Numbered from the stretch's first letter, positions 20,686-30,340 are shown. The stretch: 64,000 nucleotides of DNA from Thermocrinis sp. (GCA_028276475.1 JAPYWH010000004.1:1-64000); one strand, 5' to 3'. Notes: generated from the sequence alone by a model not told the origin. Program-made: numbers and translations.

Positions 20686-21510
20686 ATGGAAGGTGTTGGA
20701 GAAGGCAGGCTCGGAGCAAAGATAGAGGAGCTAAAGAAGGAAGGGGCAAAGGCTCTTGTCTCTTACCTAACGGTGGGCTATCCTACCTTTGAGGATTCTT
20801 TAGAAGCCTTTAGGGTTGTTCTCAGAGAGGGCACCGATATACTTGAGATCGGCTTTCCCTTCTCGGACCCGGTGGCGGATGGTCCCACCATCCAAAAAGC
20901 CCATCAGGTCGCCTTGGAAAATGGCACAAGGGCAAAGGATGTTTTTAACCTATCAAGGACTTTAAGGCAGGAGTTTGAAGGGGTGCCCTTCCTTTTGATG
21001 ACCTATTACAACCCAATTTTTAGGATGGGTTTGGAGAGGTTTGTAAAGCTTGCCAAGGATAACGGAGTAGATGGTTTCATAGTGCCAGACCTACCGCCGG
21101 AGGAGTGCTTGGACCTAAAAAGGGTGTGCGAAAGGGAAGGTATGTCCCTTGTCCTCTTGGCATCTCCCACCAGCACCGAAAAAAGGCTCAGGCTCATATG
21201 CCAGCACACAGACCATCTTACCTACTTTGTTTCCCTGACGGGGACCACCGGTGAGAGGGATGTCCTTCCTTTGGAGAGGCTGAAAGAACGCTTAGCCCTA
21301 TACAGGAGTGTATGCGAAAAGCCTGTGATGGTTGGCTTTGGCATCTCAAAGGGAGAGCAAGCTAAGGCGGTGGCTGAACTATCTGACGGTGTGGTGGTAG
21401 GTAGTGCCTTTGTAAAGCTCTGCGGTGAGAGAAGGTCTGAAGGGTTGAGGGAGAAGGTCAGGGAAATAAAGGAAAGCTTGCTTTCCCTTAGCCCTTCCAG
21501 AAATTTATAA
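20686..21510 (+). CDS. trpA: tryptophan synthase alpha subunit
   Basis: A 274-residue TIM-barrel protein that cleaves indole-3-glycerol phosphate to indole and glyceraldehyde 3-phosphate. The motifs LTVGYPTFEDS, LEIGFPFSDPVADGPTIQ (catalytic Glu) and the VDGFIVPDLPPEE (catalytic Asp) loop are intact, as is the phosphate site VGFGISKGEQ. It stands alone here, without trpB. It converges with nadE and overlaps it by 23 bases. Confidence 0.95.
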   Translation: MEGVGEGRLGAKIEELKKEGAKALVSYLTVGYPTFEDSLEAFRVVLREGTDILEIGFPFSDPVADGPTIQKAHQVALENGTRAKDVFNLSRTLRQEFEGVPFLLMTYYNPIFRMGLERFVKLAKDNGVDGFIVPDLPPEECLDLKRVCEREGMSLVLLASPTSTEKRLRLICQHTDHLTYFVSLTGTTGERDVLPLERLKERLALYRSVCEKPVMVGFGISKGEQAKAVAELSDGVVVGSAFVKLCGERRSEGLREKVREIKESLLSLSPSRNL

Positions 21511-23179
21511 CGGGCATACGCCAATCTCCGTTAAAGCTCCTTTTAGTTATCTTGGTGCCAAGGGGTGCTTGCTTTCGCTTGTATTCTGCCCTTCTGAGCA
21601 TATCAAAGACCTTTTCCACTACAGCCTTATCAAAGCCTCTGCGGACGATCTCTTCTTTTGAAAAGCCCTCCTCTATGTGCAGGCTCAAGATTTGGTCAAG
21701 AAGCTCGTAGGGTGGGAGGGTATCCTGGTCTGTTTGGTTGGGTCTTAGCTCTGCGGTAGGTGGTCTAACAAACAGCCCTTCGGGGATATCCGGCTTTATG
21801 GAGTTTCTATACCGGGCAAGCCTATAAACCATTGTCTTATAAACATCCTTTATTGGGGCAAAGCCTCCCGCCATGTCTCCGTATATGGTGGTGTAGCCCA
21901 CTGCAGACTCGCTCTTGTTGGAGGTGGAAAGCACAAGCCAGTGGTGTTTGTTGGAAAGGTAAAAGAGTATGTTTGCCCTTATACGTGCTTGGAGGTTTTC
22001 CTCCGCCAAGCTAATTTCTTCGCTCTCAAAAAGTTTTCTGTAGGTGTTAAAGAGTTCATCTATGGGATAGACCAAAAGCTCAATGCCCAGATTTTCTGCC
22101 AACTCAAAGGCGTATTTTTTGCTCTCTTCGGAGGTGAAGGGGGAGGGCATAAACACACCAACCACATTCTCCTTCCCAAGGGCATCCACTGCGAGGCAGG
22201 CGGTAAGGGCAGAGTCTATGCCACCGGATATGCCAACCACCGCCTTTTTGAAACCCGACTTAAGAAAGTAATCCCTCAAGCCAAGCTCCAAGGCTCTGTA
22301 TATCTCCTCTTCCTCCTCAAGCCCTCTCTCCACTCCGCCCTCAAGGTAGGGTAGTGCTCTTTCATCTTGTAGCTCCAAAAAGGACGGACAATCCACCCTT
22401 TTCTCCCTTAATCTTAAGTCCATAAGCCTTTTGCTTTTTACCTTCTCAAGGGGCAAGCTTACAGTTTTTACCATCTCCTTGAAGGCAGATGCCCTAAAGA
22501 TAAGCCTTCCCTCTGGGTCTATAATCAGACTTCTTCCGTCAAAAACCAAGTCATCCTGCCCACCCACCAAGTTTGCATACACCACATAAGCCAAGTTATC
22601 CTGAGCCCTCGCCTTCAAAAAACTTTCTTTGAACTGATATTTACCCACATAGTAAGGGGATGCGTTTATGTTTATGAGCACTTCCGCCCCGCACAGGGCA
22701 TAAAACCTCTCCCAACCGTCCGGATGCCATATGTCCTCGCACACAGAAAAACCCAGCTTAACACCGTTTAAAGAAACCATCAGGGGTTTTTCTCCCTTTC
22801 TGAAGTACCTTTTTTCGTCAAAGATCGAATAGTTGGGCAAAAAGGTCTTGTGATAAACGCCAAGAAGCTTTCCTCTACCTATCAGCACCAGAGAGTTATA
22901 AAGGTCTCCCTCGTAATAGGGCATGCCCACCACCGCAAGGGAGTTCAGCCTTTTTGAAAAGTCTATCATCTCCTCCAACTTTTTTTTGCATTCCTTCAAA
23001 AAGCCTATGCTGTGCAAAAGGTCCTGGGGAGGGTAGCCCGTAAGGGCAAGCTCTGGAAAGACAACAAGATGGGCAAGGTGATCTTGAGAAGCCCAGGCGT
23101 CGGCAATCTTCTTTAGGTTTCCCTCTAAGTCTCCTACTTGGAAGTTCAGCTGGGCTATGGTTATGTTTATGAACTCCAT
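21488..23179 (-). CDS. nadE: glutamine-dependent NAD+ synthetase
   Basis: A 563-residue two-domain enzyme. The N-terminal nitrilase-type glutaminase domain (about 1-265) has the Glu in FPELALTGYPPQD, Lys in YHKTFLPNY and Cys in FSVCEDIWHPDG; the C-terminal synthetase has the P-loop GISGGIDSALTAC and STSNKSE. It makes NAD+ from deamido-NAD+, ATP and glutamine in the cytoplasm. It is transcribed alone from the region of the small inverted-repeat element at 23.2 kb. Confidence 0.95.
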   Translation of the reverse strand: MEFINITIAQLNFQVGDLEGNLKKIADAWASQDHLAHLVVFPELALTGYPPQDLLHSIGFLKECKKKLEEMIDFSKRLNSLAVVGMPYYEGDLYNSLVLIGRGKLLGVYHKTFLPNYSIFDEKRYFRKGEKPLMVSLNGVKLGFSVCEDIWHPDGWERFYALCGAEVLININASPYYVGKYQFKESFLKARAQDNLAYVVYANLVGGQDDLVFDGRSLIIDPEGRLIFRASAFKEMVKTVSLPLEKVKSKRLMDLRLREKRVDCPSFLELQDERALPYLEGGVERGLEEEEEIYRALELGLRDYFLKSGFKKAVVGISGGIDSALTACLAVDALGKENVVGVFMPSPFTSEESKKYAFELAENLGIELLVYPIDELFNTYRKLFESEEISLAEENLQARIRANILFYLSNKHHWLVLSTSNKSESAVGYTTIYGDMAGGFAPIKDVYKTMVYRLARYRNSIKPDIPEGLFVRPPTAELRPNQTDQDTLPPYELLDQILSLHIEEGFSKEEIVRRGFDKAVVEKVFDMLRRAEYKRKQAPLGTKITKRSFNGDWRMPVINFWKG

Positions 23180-23197
23180 TCAAACACTATTATAAAA

Positions 23198-23314
23198 CTT
23201 GGGTGAGAAATTCAGAAAAGCTGGAAATCTCTTAAGAAAAGAGTTTTGGCAAGTAGGGGGCTTGTTATAGCTTTTTCAAGAAGTATCAAATATGGGGGTA
23301 ATTTCTCACCCGAG
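23198..23314. repeat. 117-bp inverted-repeat element between nadE and motA
   Basis: CTTGGGTGAGAAATT at the left is matched by AATTTCTCACCCGAG at the right (14 of 15 pairs). The interior is AT-rich and non-coding. The same right-end 15-mer AATTTCTCACCCGAG recurs at 12568-12582 just before the PpiD-like gene. Size and end structure fit a small non-autonomous element, but with only one complete copy this is a suggestion. Confidence 0.5.
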
Positions 23315-23364
23315 GTATTTAGTCTTATAGAATTTAAGCCCTCTTACGATATACTAATTTAACC

Positions 23365-24111
23365 ATGGACCTACTTACCATAGCGGGTATAATAGGGGGA
23401 CTTATTGCACTATTAATAGGTGCTGTATTAAAAGGTGCAAATATTCTGTTTTTGATACAGCCCGCCGCCTTTGTTATCGTGGTTCCCACAACTCTTTTTG
23501 CCAGTTTGGTAACCGTTCCTTTGTCTAAATTTTCTTTGATAATGCAAGGTTTGAAGATGGCTTTTTCTGGTGGTGGCAACGAACTTTTGGAAACAAAAAA
23601 CCAGTTGGTGGAGCTCGCCAACCTTGTAAGGAAGGAGGGCGTGTTAGCCTTGGAAAACAAAGCAGAAGAGATAAAAGACCCCTTTTTGAAGAGAGCCATT
23701 GACCTTATGGTGTTGGGGGTTGAAGAGCATGTTTTAGTTGAAAGCTTGGAGGCGGAGATCGCCAAAAAGGAGGAGGACTTTGAAATAGCGGTTGAATATT
23801 GGAAGAACTCCGCAGAGAGCGCACCCACCTTTGGACTTGTGGGGGCAGTCTTTGGTCTTATGAAAGCCCTGAGGAGTTTGGACAATGCCCAGGAATTAGC
23901 CCATGGTATATCCGCCGCCTTTGTGGCAACAGTTTATGGAATAACCTTTTCCTACCTTATATTCGGTCCTATGGTGAAGAAGATAAAGATCAAATCAAAG
24001 GAAGAGCTTGCTAGGATGTATATGATCGTTGACGCATGTAGGATGATGGTGAGGGGCGAAAACCCAAGGCTCATAGAAGAACACCTCAACTCCTTTGTGG
24101 AGGTTAAGTAG
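23365..24111 (+). CDS. motA: flagellar motor stator protein MotA
   Basis: A 248-residue inner-membrane protein with four hydrophobic segments: two at residues 4-22 and 30-55, and two near 150-200 (SAPTFGLVGAVFGLMKAL and an SAAFVATVYGITFSYLIFG pair). The long cytoplasmic loop between contains the charged face that contacts FliG. MotA and MotB form the proton-conducting stator. motB starts within its last base. Flagellar basal-body genes are 15 kb away. Confidence 0.92.
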   Translation: MDLLTIAGIIGGLIALLIGAVLKGANILFLIQPAAFVIVVPTTLFASLVTVPLSKFSLIMQGLKMAFSGGGNELLETKNQLVELANLVRKEGVLALENKAEEIKDPFLKRAIDLMVLGVEEHVLVESLEAEIAKKEEDFEIAVEYWKNSAESAPTFGLVGAVFGLMKALRSLDNAQELAHGISAAFVATVYGITFSYLIFGPMVKKIKIKSKEELARMYMIVDACRMMVRGENPRLIEEHLNSFVEVK

Positions 24112-24851
24112 TGGCAAGAAAGAAAAAGTGCCCCGAAGAAGTTTCGGAAAGGTGGGCAATCCCTTACGCGGACTTCTTGACACTACTGCTTTGTCTTTTT
24201 ATCGCCCTCTTTGCCATGGCTCAAGCGGGAAAGCAAGCGGCGTTAGAATATGCTCAAGCCTTTGCCAAAGCCTTTGGTATGCAACTTGTTCCCTTTCAGG
24301 AGAGCTTACCAAAGCAGATATTGCCCCAACCTGTGGTGCCAAGGAGCGAGCCCACAGAGAAGGGAAGAAGGATCCAAAGACAAATTAGGGAACTGGAGGA
24401 GATGTTAAAGTGGATGGGTTTGGAGGGTGAGTTCAAAGTCTCATTCGAAGTTATAGGTATTAGGTTGATATTGCAGGAGAAGATCCTTTTCTCGCCCGGC
24501 AGTGCAGAGCTAAAACCGGAGACTTATCCTATATTAGACAAACTCTATGAAATATTAAAGGATTTGCCAAACCCGGTTGAGGTGGAGGGTCATACAGACA
24601 GCATACCCATATCCACCGAAAAGTTTCCTTCCAACTGGGAGCTTTCAACCGCAAGGGCTTCTTCCATAGTTAGATACTTCATAGCCAAGGGTATTAACCC
24701 TGAAAGACTGAAGGCGTCCGGATACGCAGACACTAAGCCAATAGCTTCCAACGCTACGCCAGAGGGCAGGGCTCAGAACAGGAGGGTAGAGATAGTGATA
24801 CTCAATATAAAGGGTTCAGAGCTTACTAAACAGGAACCTCCACAGCCTTGA
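24111..24851 (+). CDS. motB: flagellar motor stator protein MotB
   Basis: A 246-residue protein starting with GTG that overlaps the motA stop. A positively charged tail (KKKCPEE) is followed by one membrane helix with the proton-carrying Asp in IPYADFLTLLLCLFIALFA, then a linker and an OmpA-like peptidoglycan-binding domain (VEGHTDSIPI ... NWELSTARASSIVRY ... ASGYADTKP). It anchors the stator to the wall. The 3' end overlaps the converging DegT-type gene by 26 bases. Confidence 0.93.
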   Translation: MARKKKCPEEVSERWAIPYADFLTLLLCLFIALFAMAQAGKQAALEYAQAFAKAFGMQLVPFQESLPKQILPQPVVPRSEPTEKGRRIQRQIRELEEMLKWMGLEGEFKVSFEVIGIRLILQEKILFSPGSAELKPETYPILDKLYEILKDLPNPVEVEGHTDSIPISTEKFPSNWELSTARASSIVRYFIAKGINPERLKASGYADTKPIASNATPEGRAQNRRVEIVILNIKGSELTKQEPPQP

Positions 24852-25869
24852 GGGTTTCTATTATAAAATCCACTTCCTCATCCGTAAGGTAGGGATGGAC
24901 GGGGATAGAAAAAACCTCTTCTTTAAATACCTTTGCCCTATCCAGCGGTAGATGTTCTGCATTTCTCAGCTCGTTCAAAAGATAACTATAGTAAATACGG
25001 GCATCTATACCCCTCTCCTTTAAAAGCTTTATAATGCGGTCCCTTTCCTTGTGCCTCAGGGTGTAAAGATGGTAAACGTGGTAAGCACCTTCTCTCTCTG
25101 TAGGATGGACAAAGGAAGAGTTTATGTGCTCTTTATATTTCTGGGCTATTTCCCTTCTCCTTTTGTTCCTTTGGTCCAAGTATTTAAGCTGGATGTAGCC
25201 TATGGCAGCTTGAAACTCAGTTATCCTAACATTAAAGGCGGGATGCTCCCCAAAGTCTATCCACTTTTTTACCTCTTTGGCAAGCTTGTCATCATCTGTG
25301 GCTATAACTCCCCCTTCTCCCATGGGCACATTCTTTGAGGCGTAAAAGCTAAAGGCGGATAGATGTCCCAAGCTACCTACCTTTTTTCCCTTGAACTCTG
25401 CGCCGTGGGCTTGGGCGGAATCCTCAAGCACATAAAAGCCGTACTTTTCAGATAACCCCATTATTGCATCCATGTCTGCGGGCTGACCGTAAAGATGGAC
25501 AGGAATTACCACCTTTGGGTTGTATTTCTTTACCGCATCCTCCAACTGGTTTGGATCCATGGTGTAGTATTCATCCACATCCACCACCACCGGCACACCA
25601 CCCGCCAAATAAACTGCGTCTATAGTAGCCATAAAGCTCATGGCAGGAACAACCACCTTCTGCCCTTCCACTCCGAGGGCTTTTAGGGCTATGAAGAGGG
25701 CAACGGTGCCCGAGCATACTGTAAAGGCATGCTTCACCCCCAAGTATTTGGCAAAGGCTTCCTCAAAGGCTCTTGTCCATTCACCTCTGGTGATCTTACG
25801 GCTTTTTAAGATGCTAAGGATTGCCTCCTTTTCCTCTTCAAAAAACCTCGGCTCTATTATGTTTATCAC
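24826..25869 (-). CDS. DegT/DnrJ/EryC1/StrS family PLP aminotransferase
   Basis: A 347-residue sugar-aminotransferase-type protein. The PLP Lys is in SFYASKNVPMGEGG; TVCSGTVALFIALKALG and EDSAQAHGAEFKGKKVG are typical. Members aminate keto-sugars for surface polysaccharides or glycoproteins; the exact sugar is not readable. It ends the minus-strand operon that begins with prfB, 9 bases after fmt, which suggests cotranscription rather than a shared pathway. Confidence 0.85.
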   Translation of the reverse strand: MINIIEPRFFEEEKEAILSILKSRKITRGEWTRAFEEAFAKYLGVKHAFTVCSGTVALFIALKALGVEGQKVVVPAMSFMATIDAVYLAGGVPVVVDVDEYYTMDPNQLEDAVKKYNPKVVIPVHLYGQPADMDAIMGLSEKYGFYVLEDSAQAHGAEFKGKKVGSLGHLSAFSFYASKNVPMGEGGVIATDDDKLAKEVKKWIDFGEHPAFNVRITEFQAAIGYIQLKYLDQRNKRRREIAQKYKEHINSSFVHPTEREGAYHVYHLYTLRHKERDRIIKLLKERGIDARIYYSYLLNELRNAEHLPLDRAKVFKEEVFSIPVHPYLTDEEVDFIIETLKAVEVPV

Positions 25870-25878
25870 GGCAGAAAA

Positions 25879-26775
25879 TTATAAAAGAAAATCCCCTCTG
25901 TAGCCTTTCAAAAACTCTTCTCCGGAGATCCTTTTACCCTTTTGATTTACAAGCTCCAAAATTTCCACCGCACCCTCTCCGCAGGCTACCACGAGCCTTT
26001 TGTTATCCAATATCTGCCCTTCCTCCCCTTCCAATCCTTCCACCCTCTTAGCTTTCAAAATCTTTAGCCTCTCTCCTTTGATGTTAAAACAGTAAGCGTT
26101 GGGATAGAATGCCCTTATGCGGTTTATTACACTCTGTGCGGATGCTTTCCAGCATATCCTGAGTTCTTCCTTGCTGACGGGTGGTGCATAAGTAGCCGAA
26201 CCCCTCTGAGGTTTTGGCTTGATCTCTCCTCTGAACCAACCTTTTAGTGCCTGAATCAGTAGTTTTGCCCCATCTTTGGCGAGCCTTTCAGACAAGGTCT
26301 GATAGTTGTCTTCTTCTTGGACCTTTATCACCTGTCTGAGTAGCACAGGTCCCGTGTCCATGCCTTCGTCCATGAGCATGACCGAGTTGCCCGTTAAAAG
26401 GTCTCCCGCCAAAAGGCTCCTCTGTATAGGAGATGCTCCCCTATATTTGGGAAGCAAAGATGCATGCAGGTTTATACAGCCAAAGCTTGGAAGCTCAAGG
26501 ACCTCTTTGGGAAGTATTCTGCCGTAGGCTACCACCACCACGCACTGAGGTTTTAGCTCCTTCAGTACAGAGTATATCTTCCCCTTACTCTCTGGCTGAA
26601 AGCACCTCAGCCCCTTCATAAGGGCATACTCCTTTACCGGTGGAGGTGTGAGCTTTTGTCCCCTACCCGCAGGCTTGTCCTGCTGGGTGATCACACCAAC
26701 CACCTCAAAGTGTTTTAAAAGTTCCTCCAAGGATGGAAGTGCAAAGGAGGGAGTGCCCATAAAGACAATTTTCAT
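25879..26775 (-). CDS. fmt: methionyl-tRNA formyltransferase
   Basis: A 298-residue enzyme formylating initiator Met-tRNA with 10-formyl-THF. The N-terminal domain has [13 protein letters not shown], the [15 protein letters not shown] catalytic stretch with the conserved Asn/His/Asp arrangement ([14 protein letters not shown]), and the C-terminal domain (about 205-298) binds tRNA. The start overlaps ribD by 4 bases. Confidence 0.93.
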   Translation of the reverse strand: MKIVFMGTPSFALPSLEELLKHFEVVGVITQQDKPAGRGQKLTPPPVKEYALMKGLRCFQPESKGKIYSVLKELKPQCVVVVAYGRILPKEVLELPSFGCINLHASLLPKYRGASPIQRSLLAGDLLTGNSVMLMDEGMDTGPVLLRQVIKVQEEDNYQTLSERLAKDGAKLLIQALKGWFRGEIKPKPQRGSATYAPPVSKEELRICWKASAQSVINRIRAFYPNAYCFNIKGERLKILKAKRVEGLEGEEGQILDNKRLVVACGEGAVEILELVNQKGKRISGEEFLKGYRGDFLL

Positions 26776-27848
26776 TCTCTAACCATCTCCAGATAGATGT
26801 CCCCATCAAAGAACTTAAGCTCCCTTCTTTTTAACCTTATGGCATCCTCCACCCTTTTTACCCACAGGTCTCCAAGCCTTACTCCTTCCCCGATAAAAAT
26901 GGGCGCCAAAAAGATGCAGACCCTATCGTAAAGATCCTGTCGGAGGAAGCTGGTAAGCGTGCGGGCTCCACCTTCCACCAAAAGGTGCATAACCTCTTTA
27001 AAGTATAGCCCTCGGAGAACTTCCTGAAGGTTCAAAAGTCCATCCCTGTATTCAACCAAGAGGACCTCTACACCCTCCTCCTGTAGTGCTTTTATCTTGT
27101 CTTTGTCCTCCACCGCTGTTATCACAATGGTTTTAGCCTTTTTGTCCTTTACAAGGTTGCAATCCATCGGTATTCTTAGCCTTGGGTCCAAAACTATCCT
27201 TGTGGGATTTCTTTCCCACTCAAAAGCCCGAACCGTCAGACTTGGGTTGTCCCTAAGGACGGTGTTTATTCCCACCAACACTGCGGATGCCTCAGCCCTC
27301 AGCCTGTGGGCATATTTTCTGCTTTCTTCGGAACTGATCCATTTGCTATGATAATCCTTTGTTGCCAGAGAACCATCAAGGCTTTGGGCAAACTTAAGGG
27401 TTATGTAAGGTCTTCCCTTGGTTATGTATGTGAAAAAATCTTCGTTTAGCCTTTTTGCTTCCTCTTCCAAAACTCCCACTTTGACCTCTATGCCCGCTTC
27501 CTTTAGCCTTTGAACCCCCTTTCCGGAGACCAAAGGGTTTGGGTCCAAGGTGGCAATGACTACCCTCTTTACGCCCGCTTTTATTATGGCATCCACGCAG
27601 GGAGGAGTTCTTCCAAAGTGGGTGCAGGGCTCAAGGGTAACATAAAGGGTAGAGCCCTTGGCAGATTCACCGGCAATAGAAAGCGCCTTCGCCTCCGCGT
27701 GCGGCAGTCCTGCCCTTTCGTGGTTTGCCTGGGCTATAACCTTTCCCTCTTTAACTATTACACAACCTACGGTAGGGTTAGGGTGGGTAAGTCCCTTTCT
27801 CTCCTGAGCCAGCCTTAGGGCTAGCTCCATAAAGTATTGATCATCCAT
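26772..27848 (-). CDS. ribD: bifunctional riboflavin deaminase/reductase
   Basis: A 358-residue enzyme of riboflavin synthesis. The deaminase domain (about 1-145) has the zinc motifs HAEAKAL and [14 protein letters not shown]; the reductase domain follows ([26 protein letters not shown]). The track starts at a TTG, but the ATG at 27848 overlaps the DUF302 stop as TGATG and gives [11 protein letters not shown], the usual RibD start. A piece of this start is duplicated upstream at 28269-28292. Confidence 0.93.
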   Translation of the reverse strand: MDDQYFMELALRLAQERKGLTHPNPTVGCVIVKEGKVIAQANHERAGLPHAEAKALSIAGESAKGSTLYVTLEPCTHFGRTPPCVDAIIKAGVKRVVIATLDPNPLVSGKGVQRLKEAGIEVKVGVLEEEAKRLNEDFFTYITKGRPYITLKFAQSLDGSLATKDYHSKWISSEESRKYAHRLRAEASAVLVGINTVLRDNPSLTVRAFEWERNPTRIVLDPRLRIPMDCNLVKDKKAKTIVITAVEDKDKIKALQEEGVEVLLVEYRDGLLNLQEVLRGLYFKEVMHLLVEGGARTLTSFLRQDLYDRVCIFLAPIFIGEGVRLGDLWVKRVEDAIRLKRRELKFFDGDIYLEMVRE

Positions 27849-28228
27849 CAAAGGGACTCTTGGATGATCTCCTCCATCAACTTTTCCACTTCCTCCGCCA
27901 CGTCCTTGAGCTGAGGCTCTTGAAACATTTCAAGCATAGCTGTGGGTGCCATGGTGCTAACAACCGTCTTGCCATCCTTTTGGAATATAGCTATTCTGCA
28001 TGGTATGGCGTTGGATATGAAGGCGTTTTTGGAGAGCACTTGACTGGCGTGCCTTGGAGAGCAAACCTCCACGATCACACATTCGTAATCTATAGGCACC
28101 CCTTTGTTTTCGAGAATGTTAGAGACCTCATGCACAGCCATAACACCAAAGCCCTTAGCCTTGGCTTTCTCTTCCAAGGCGGTCCTTACCTCTTGAACAC
28201 TCTTTTGGGTTTCAAAATTCATAAGCAT
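27848..28228 (-). CDS. DUF302 family protein, copy A
   Basis: A 126-residue protein of the DUF302 family: N-terminal helix, VHEVSNILENKGVPIDYECVIVEVC, and the SNAIPCRIAIFQKDGKTVVSTM sheet. DUF302 proteins have a TBP-like fold; one well-placed Cys in CSPRHA and one in IPCR suggest metal or haem/sulfur chemistry, but no function is established. It differs from copy B at only two residues (I/V and Q/E). It is coupled to ribD. Confidence 0.85.
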   Translation of the reverse strand: MLMNFETQKSVQEVRTALEEKAKAKGFGVMAVHEVSNILENKGVPIDYECVIVEVCSPRHASQVLSKNAFISNAIPCRIAIFQKDGKTVVSTMAPTAMLEMFQEPQLKDVAEEVEKLMEEIIQESL

Positions 28229-28232
28229 GGCT

Positions 28233-28292
28233 TCACCTCCTGCTTAAGTCTTCTATTAGTTTATTATACTCCATAAAACGTTGGTCATCCAT
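28233..28292 (-). pseudogene. chimeric 19-codon remnant: ribD start fused to the tail of the LptE-like gene
   Basis: An in-frame mini-[22 protein letters not shown]-stop sits between the two DUF302 copies. The first eight codons correspond to the RibD start, the rest to the final codons of the gene at 28677. It is the scar of the tandem duplication and has no likely function of its own, though it keeps the TGATG stop/start overlap. Confidence 0.7.
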
Positions 28293-28672
28293 CAAAGAGA
28301 CTCTTGGATGATCTCCTCCATCAACTTTTCCACCTCCTCCGCCACGTCCTTGAGCTGAGGCTCTTGAAACATTTCAAGCATAGCTGTGGGTGCCATGGTG
28401 CTAACAACCGTCTTGCCATCCTTTTGGAATATAGCTATTCTGCATGGTATGGCGTTGGATATGAAGGCGTTTTTGGAGAGCACTTCACTGGCGTGCCTTG
28501 GAGAGCAAACCTCCACTACGACGCATTCATAGTCTATAGGCACCCCTTTGTTTTCGAGAATGTTAGAGACCTCATGCACAGCCATAACACCAAAGCCCTT
28601 AGCCTTGGCTTTCTCTTCCAAGGCAGTCCTTACCTCTTGGACACTCTTTTGGGTTTCAAAATTCATAAGCAT
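28292..28672 (-). CDS. DUF302 family protein, copy B
   Basis: A 126-residue near-identical twin of copy A with an identical ribosome site (AGGAGGTGAAGCC before ATG). Two substitutions only, while the flanking fragments have drifted more, so either the duplication is recent or both copies are kept alike by conversion or selection. It lies 4 bases after the LptE-like gene stop. Confidence 0.85.
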   Translation of the reverse strand: MLMNFETQKSVQEVRTALEEKAKAKGFGVMAVHEVSNILENKGVPIDYECVVVEVCSPRHASEVLSKNAFISNAIPCRIAIFQKDGKTVVSTMAPTAMLEMFQEPQLKDVAEEVEKLMEEIIQESL

Positions 28673-28676
28673 GGCT

Positions 28677-29120
28677 TCACCTCCTGATTAAGTCTTCTAT
28701 TAATTTATTATATATTATACCAAGGGCATCCTCCAGGGCGGAACGCTTTGGCAAATCTCCCTGTCCCCCAGAGGGCAAAAAGTAGGGAACCGCTACACTG
28801 TATTTATAACTTTTGCTTTGTGTTTTTAGCTCAAAGCTTAAAAACAGATTGTAGCTGTTTACCCTCTGAAAGGGCGAGAGCCCGGTGGGAATGTCTTTGT
28901 ATTCAAGAACCTCCACGGTTACTTTTTCTGAACCATTTCCACACCTTAGCTTTTCTCCCGCCTGGAGGAAAGCCCTTTCCACAGTCCCTCTCAATGCATA
29001 GTCCAAATAGTCGTCAGGGTAGGGATTTTTCAATTCACTTAGGCATACCTCTCCGCCGATGGCGGTTTGCAAAAGACCCAACCCAAGGGTTAAGCCTTTA
29101 AGGATTGCTTTGCCTTCCAC
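28677..29120 (-). CDS. secreted LptE-like (LPS assembly) protein, tentative
   Basis: A 147-residue protein with a hydrophobic N-terminus ([18 protein letters not shown]) followed shortly by a Cys, which may be a signal sequence although the lipobox is poor. The body has the LptE pattern: [14 protein letters not shown], then beta strands with a [10 protein letters not shown] stretch, and a C-terminal [16 protein letters not shown] helix. LptE plugs the LptD LPS exporter. Its first 31 bases overlap prfB. Its last codons are part of the 444-bp duplication. The family call is weak. Confidence 0.45.
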   Translation of the reverse strand: MEGKAILKGLTLGLGLLQTAIGGEVCLSELKNPYPDDYLDYALRGTVERAFLQAGEKLRCGNGSEKVTVEVLEYKDIPTGLSPFQRVNSYNLFLSFELKTQSKSYKYSVAVPYFLPSGGQGDLPKRSALEDALGIIYNKLIEDLIRR

Positions 29121-30202
29121 TTGAGGTATTCCTCTATAAAGGGGTCTATGTCTCCGTCCATGACCCTTTCCACATCACCCACCTCCAAGCCTGTGCGGAG
29201 GTCCTTGACCATTTGGTAGGGTTGGAACACATAGGACCTTATCTGGTATCCCCATCCAATTTCTGTTTTTTCTCCCTCTAAAGCCTTTTTCTTCTCCTCC
29301 AACTTCTGAAGCTCCAACTGATAAAGCTTGGCTTTTAATAGCTCCAAAGCCTTCATCCTGTTTTGGTATTGGGACCTTTCTTGTTGACAGGAGACCACAA
29401 TGCCCGTGGGCTTGTGCCTTATTCTAACTGCTGTGTCTGTTTTATTCACATACTGCCCGCCCGCACCGCTGGCACGGAAGGTCTCCATCTCAAGGTCTTC
29501 CTCCCTGATCTCTATGTTTATTGATTCATCTATCTGGGGCATCACGGAGACCGATGCAAAGGATGTATGACGCCTTGCGTTGGCATCAAAGGGAGATATT
29601 CTAACAAGCCTATGCACACCGCTTTCACTTTTCAGGTAGCCATAAGCGTAAGGTCCCTTTATTAGCACGGTGGTGCTCTTTATACCCGCCACATCGTCGG
29701 GTTGGTAGTCTATGACCTCCACCTCATAACCCTTCTTTTCAGCCCATCTTCTATACATCCTAAAAAGCATGTCCGCCCAATCGCAAGCTTCCGTCCCTCC
29801 TGCCCCCGCTTGGACGGTAAGATAGGCGTTCTTTTGGTCCATCTCACCAGAGAGAAAGACCTTTACCTCCAGCTCTTCTATTAGTTTCTCTGCGGTTTTT
29901 AGCTCCTCTTCTATCATCTGAAGGCTCTCGAGGTCCTCCTCGGAGGTGATCTCCAAGAGCTCCTCCACATCCCGTAGGGACCTCTCCACGCTTTTTAGAA
30001 CCCTTATGTTTTCCTCAAGCATTTTTCTCCTTTGGGTTAGGCTCTTTGCCCTTTCTCCATCGCTCCAAAAGTCGCCTTCTGCCATCTTTTTATCTATCTC
30101 CTCCAGTTCCCTTTCAAGGGCAGTAGGATCAAGACTAAGCTGGACATCCTCAAACCTCTCCTTTAACTCCTTTAGCTTCTCTTTGGACTCAACCAGTAGC
30201 AT
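29090..30202 (-). CDS. prfB: peptide chain release factor 2
   Basis: A 370-residue class I release factor. The stop-codon reading motif SPF occurs in [15 protein letters not shown] and the peptidyl-hydrolase motif is [18 protein letters not shown] (not PxT) marks RF2, which reads UGA and UAA. The reading frame is continuous from the ATG; the programmed +1 frameshift known from Escherichia coli prfB is absent. It heads the operon running down to the DegT-type gene. Confidence 0.94.
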   Translation of the reverse strand: MLLVESKEKLKELKERFEDVQLSLDPTALERELEEIDKKMAEGDFWSDGERAKSLTQRRKMLEENIRVLKSVERSLRDVEELLEITSEEDLESLQMIEEELKTAEKLIEELEVKVFLSGEMDQKNAYLTVQAGAGGTEACDWADMLFRMYRRWAEKKGYEVEVIDYQPDDVAGIKSTTVLIKGPYAYGYLKSESGVHRLVRISPFDANARRHTSFASVSVMPQIDESINIEIREEDLEMETFRASGAGGQYVNKTDTAVRIRHKPTGIVVSCQQERSQYQNRMKALELLKAKLYQLELQKLEEKKKALEGEKTEIGWGYQIRSYVFQPYQMVKDLRTGLEVGDVERVMDGDIDPFIEEYLKWKAKQSLKA

Positions 30203-30239
30203 AAGGGATAAATATAATCCACAAACTACTATTTAGGAA

Positions 30240-30255
30240 ATGCGAATATTTGCAT
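30240..30255. promoter_or_regulatory. 16-bp palindrome in the divergent prfB / SCP2-like intergenic region
   Basis: ATGCGAATATTTGCAT is palindromic except for one base pair. It lies between two divergent genes, 38 bases from the prfB start and about 85 bases from the SCP2-like start, where an operator would be expected. No regulator can be named. Confidence 0.3.
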
Positions 30256-30340
30256 GCTTTATAGGCATATAAGAAGTTTTTAAGTCTTTTCCTTCGGATT
30301 TGCGTTATTCTTCTACTGAAAAACCTTTGGGAGGTGAAAA

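Larger units (their letters stand above)
27825..28712. repeat. tandem duplication of a 444-bp unit (two copies)
   Basis: Unit A (27825-28268) and unit B (28269-28712) each hold, in minus-strand order, the last codons of the upstream LptE-like gene, a ribosome site, a complete DUF302 gene and the first eight codons of ribD. The unit boundary joins ribD codon 8 (MDDQRFME) to the YNKLIEDL tail of the upstream gene, so the breakpoints are visible directly. Confidence 0.85.

Noticed and set aside
26433-26621. Plus-strand ORFs opposite fmt and ribD
   Set aside because: They lie fully within well-recognised genes and show no family resemblance.
27848-28672. Assembly error as explanation of the two DUF302 copies
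   Set aside because: The copies differ at several nucleotide positions and the junction carries a distinct chimeric sequence, so they are real separate copies.
29090-30202. Programmed +1 frameshift in prfB
   Set aside because: The reading frame is continuous from the ATG through GGQ to the stop; no in-frame early UGA is present.
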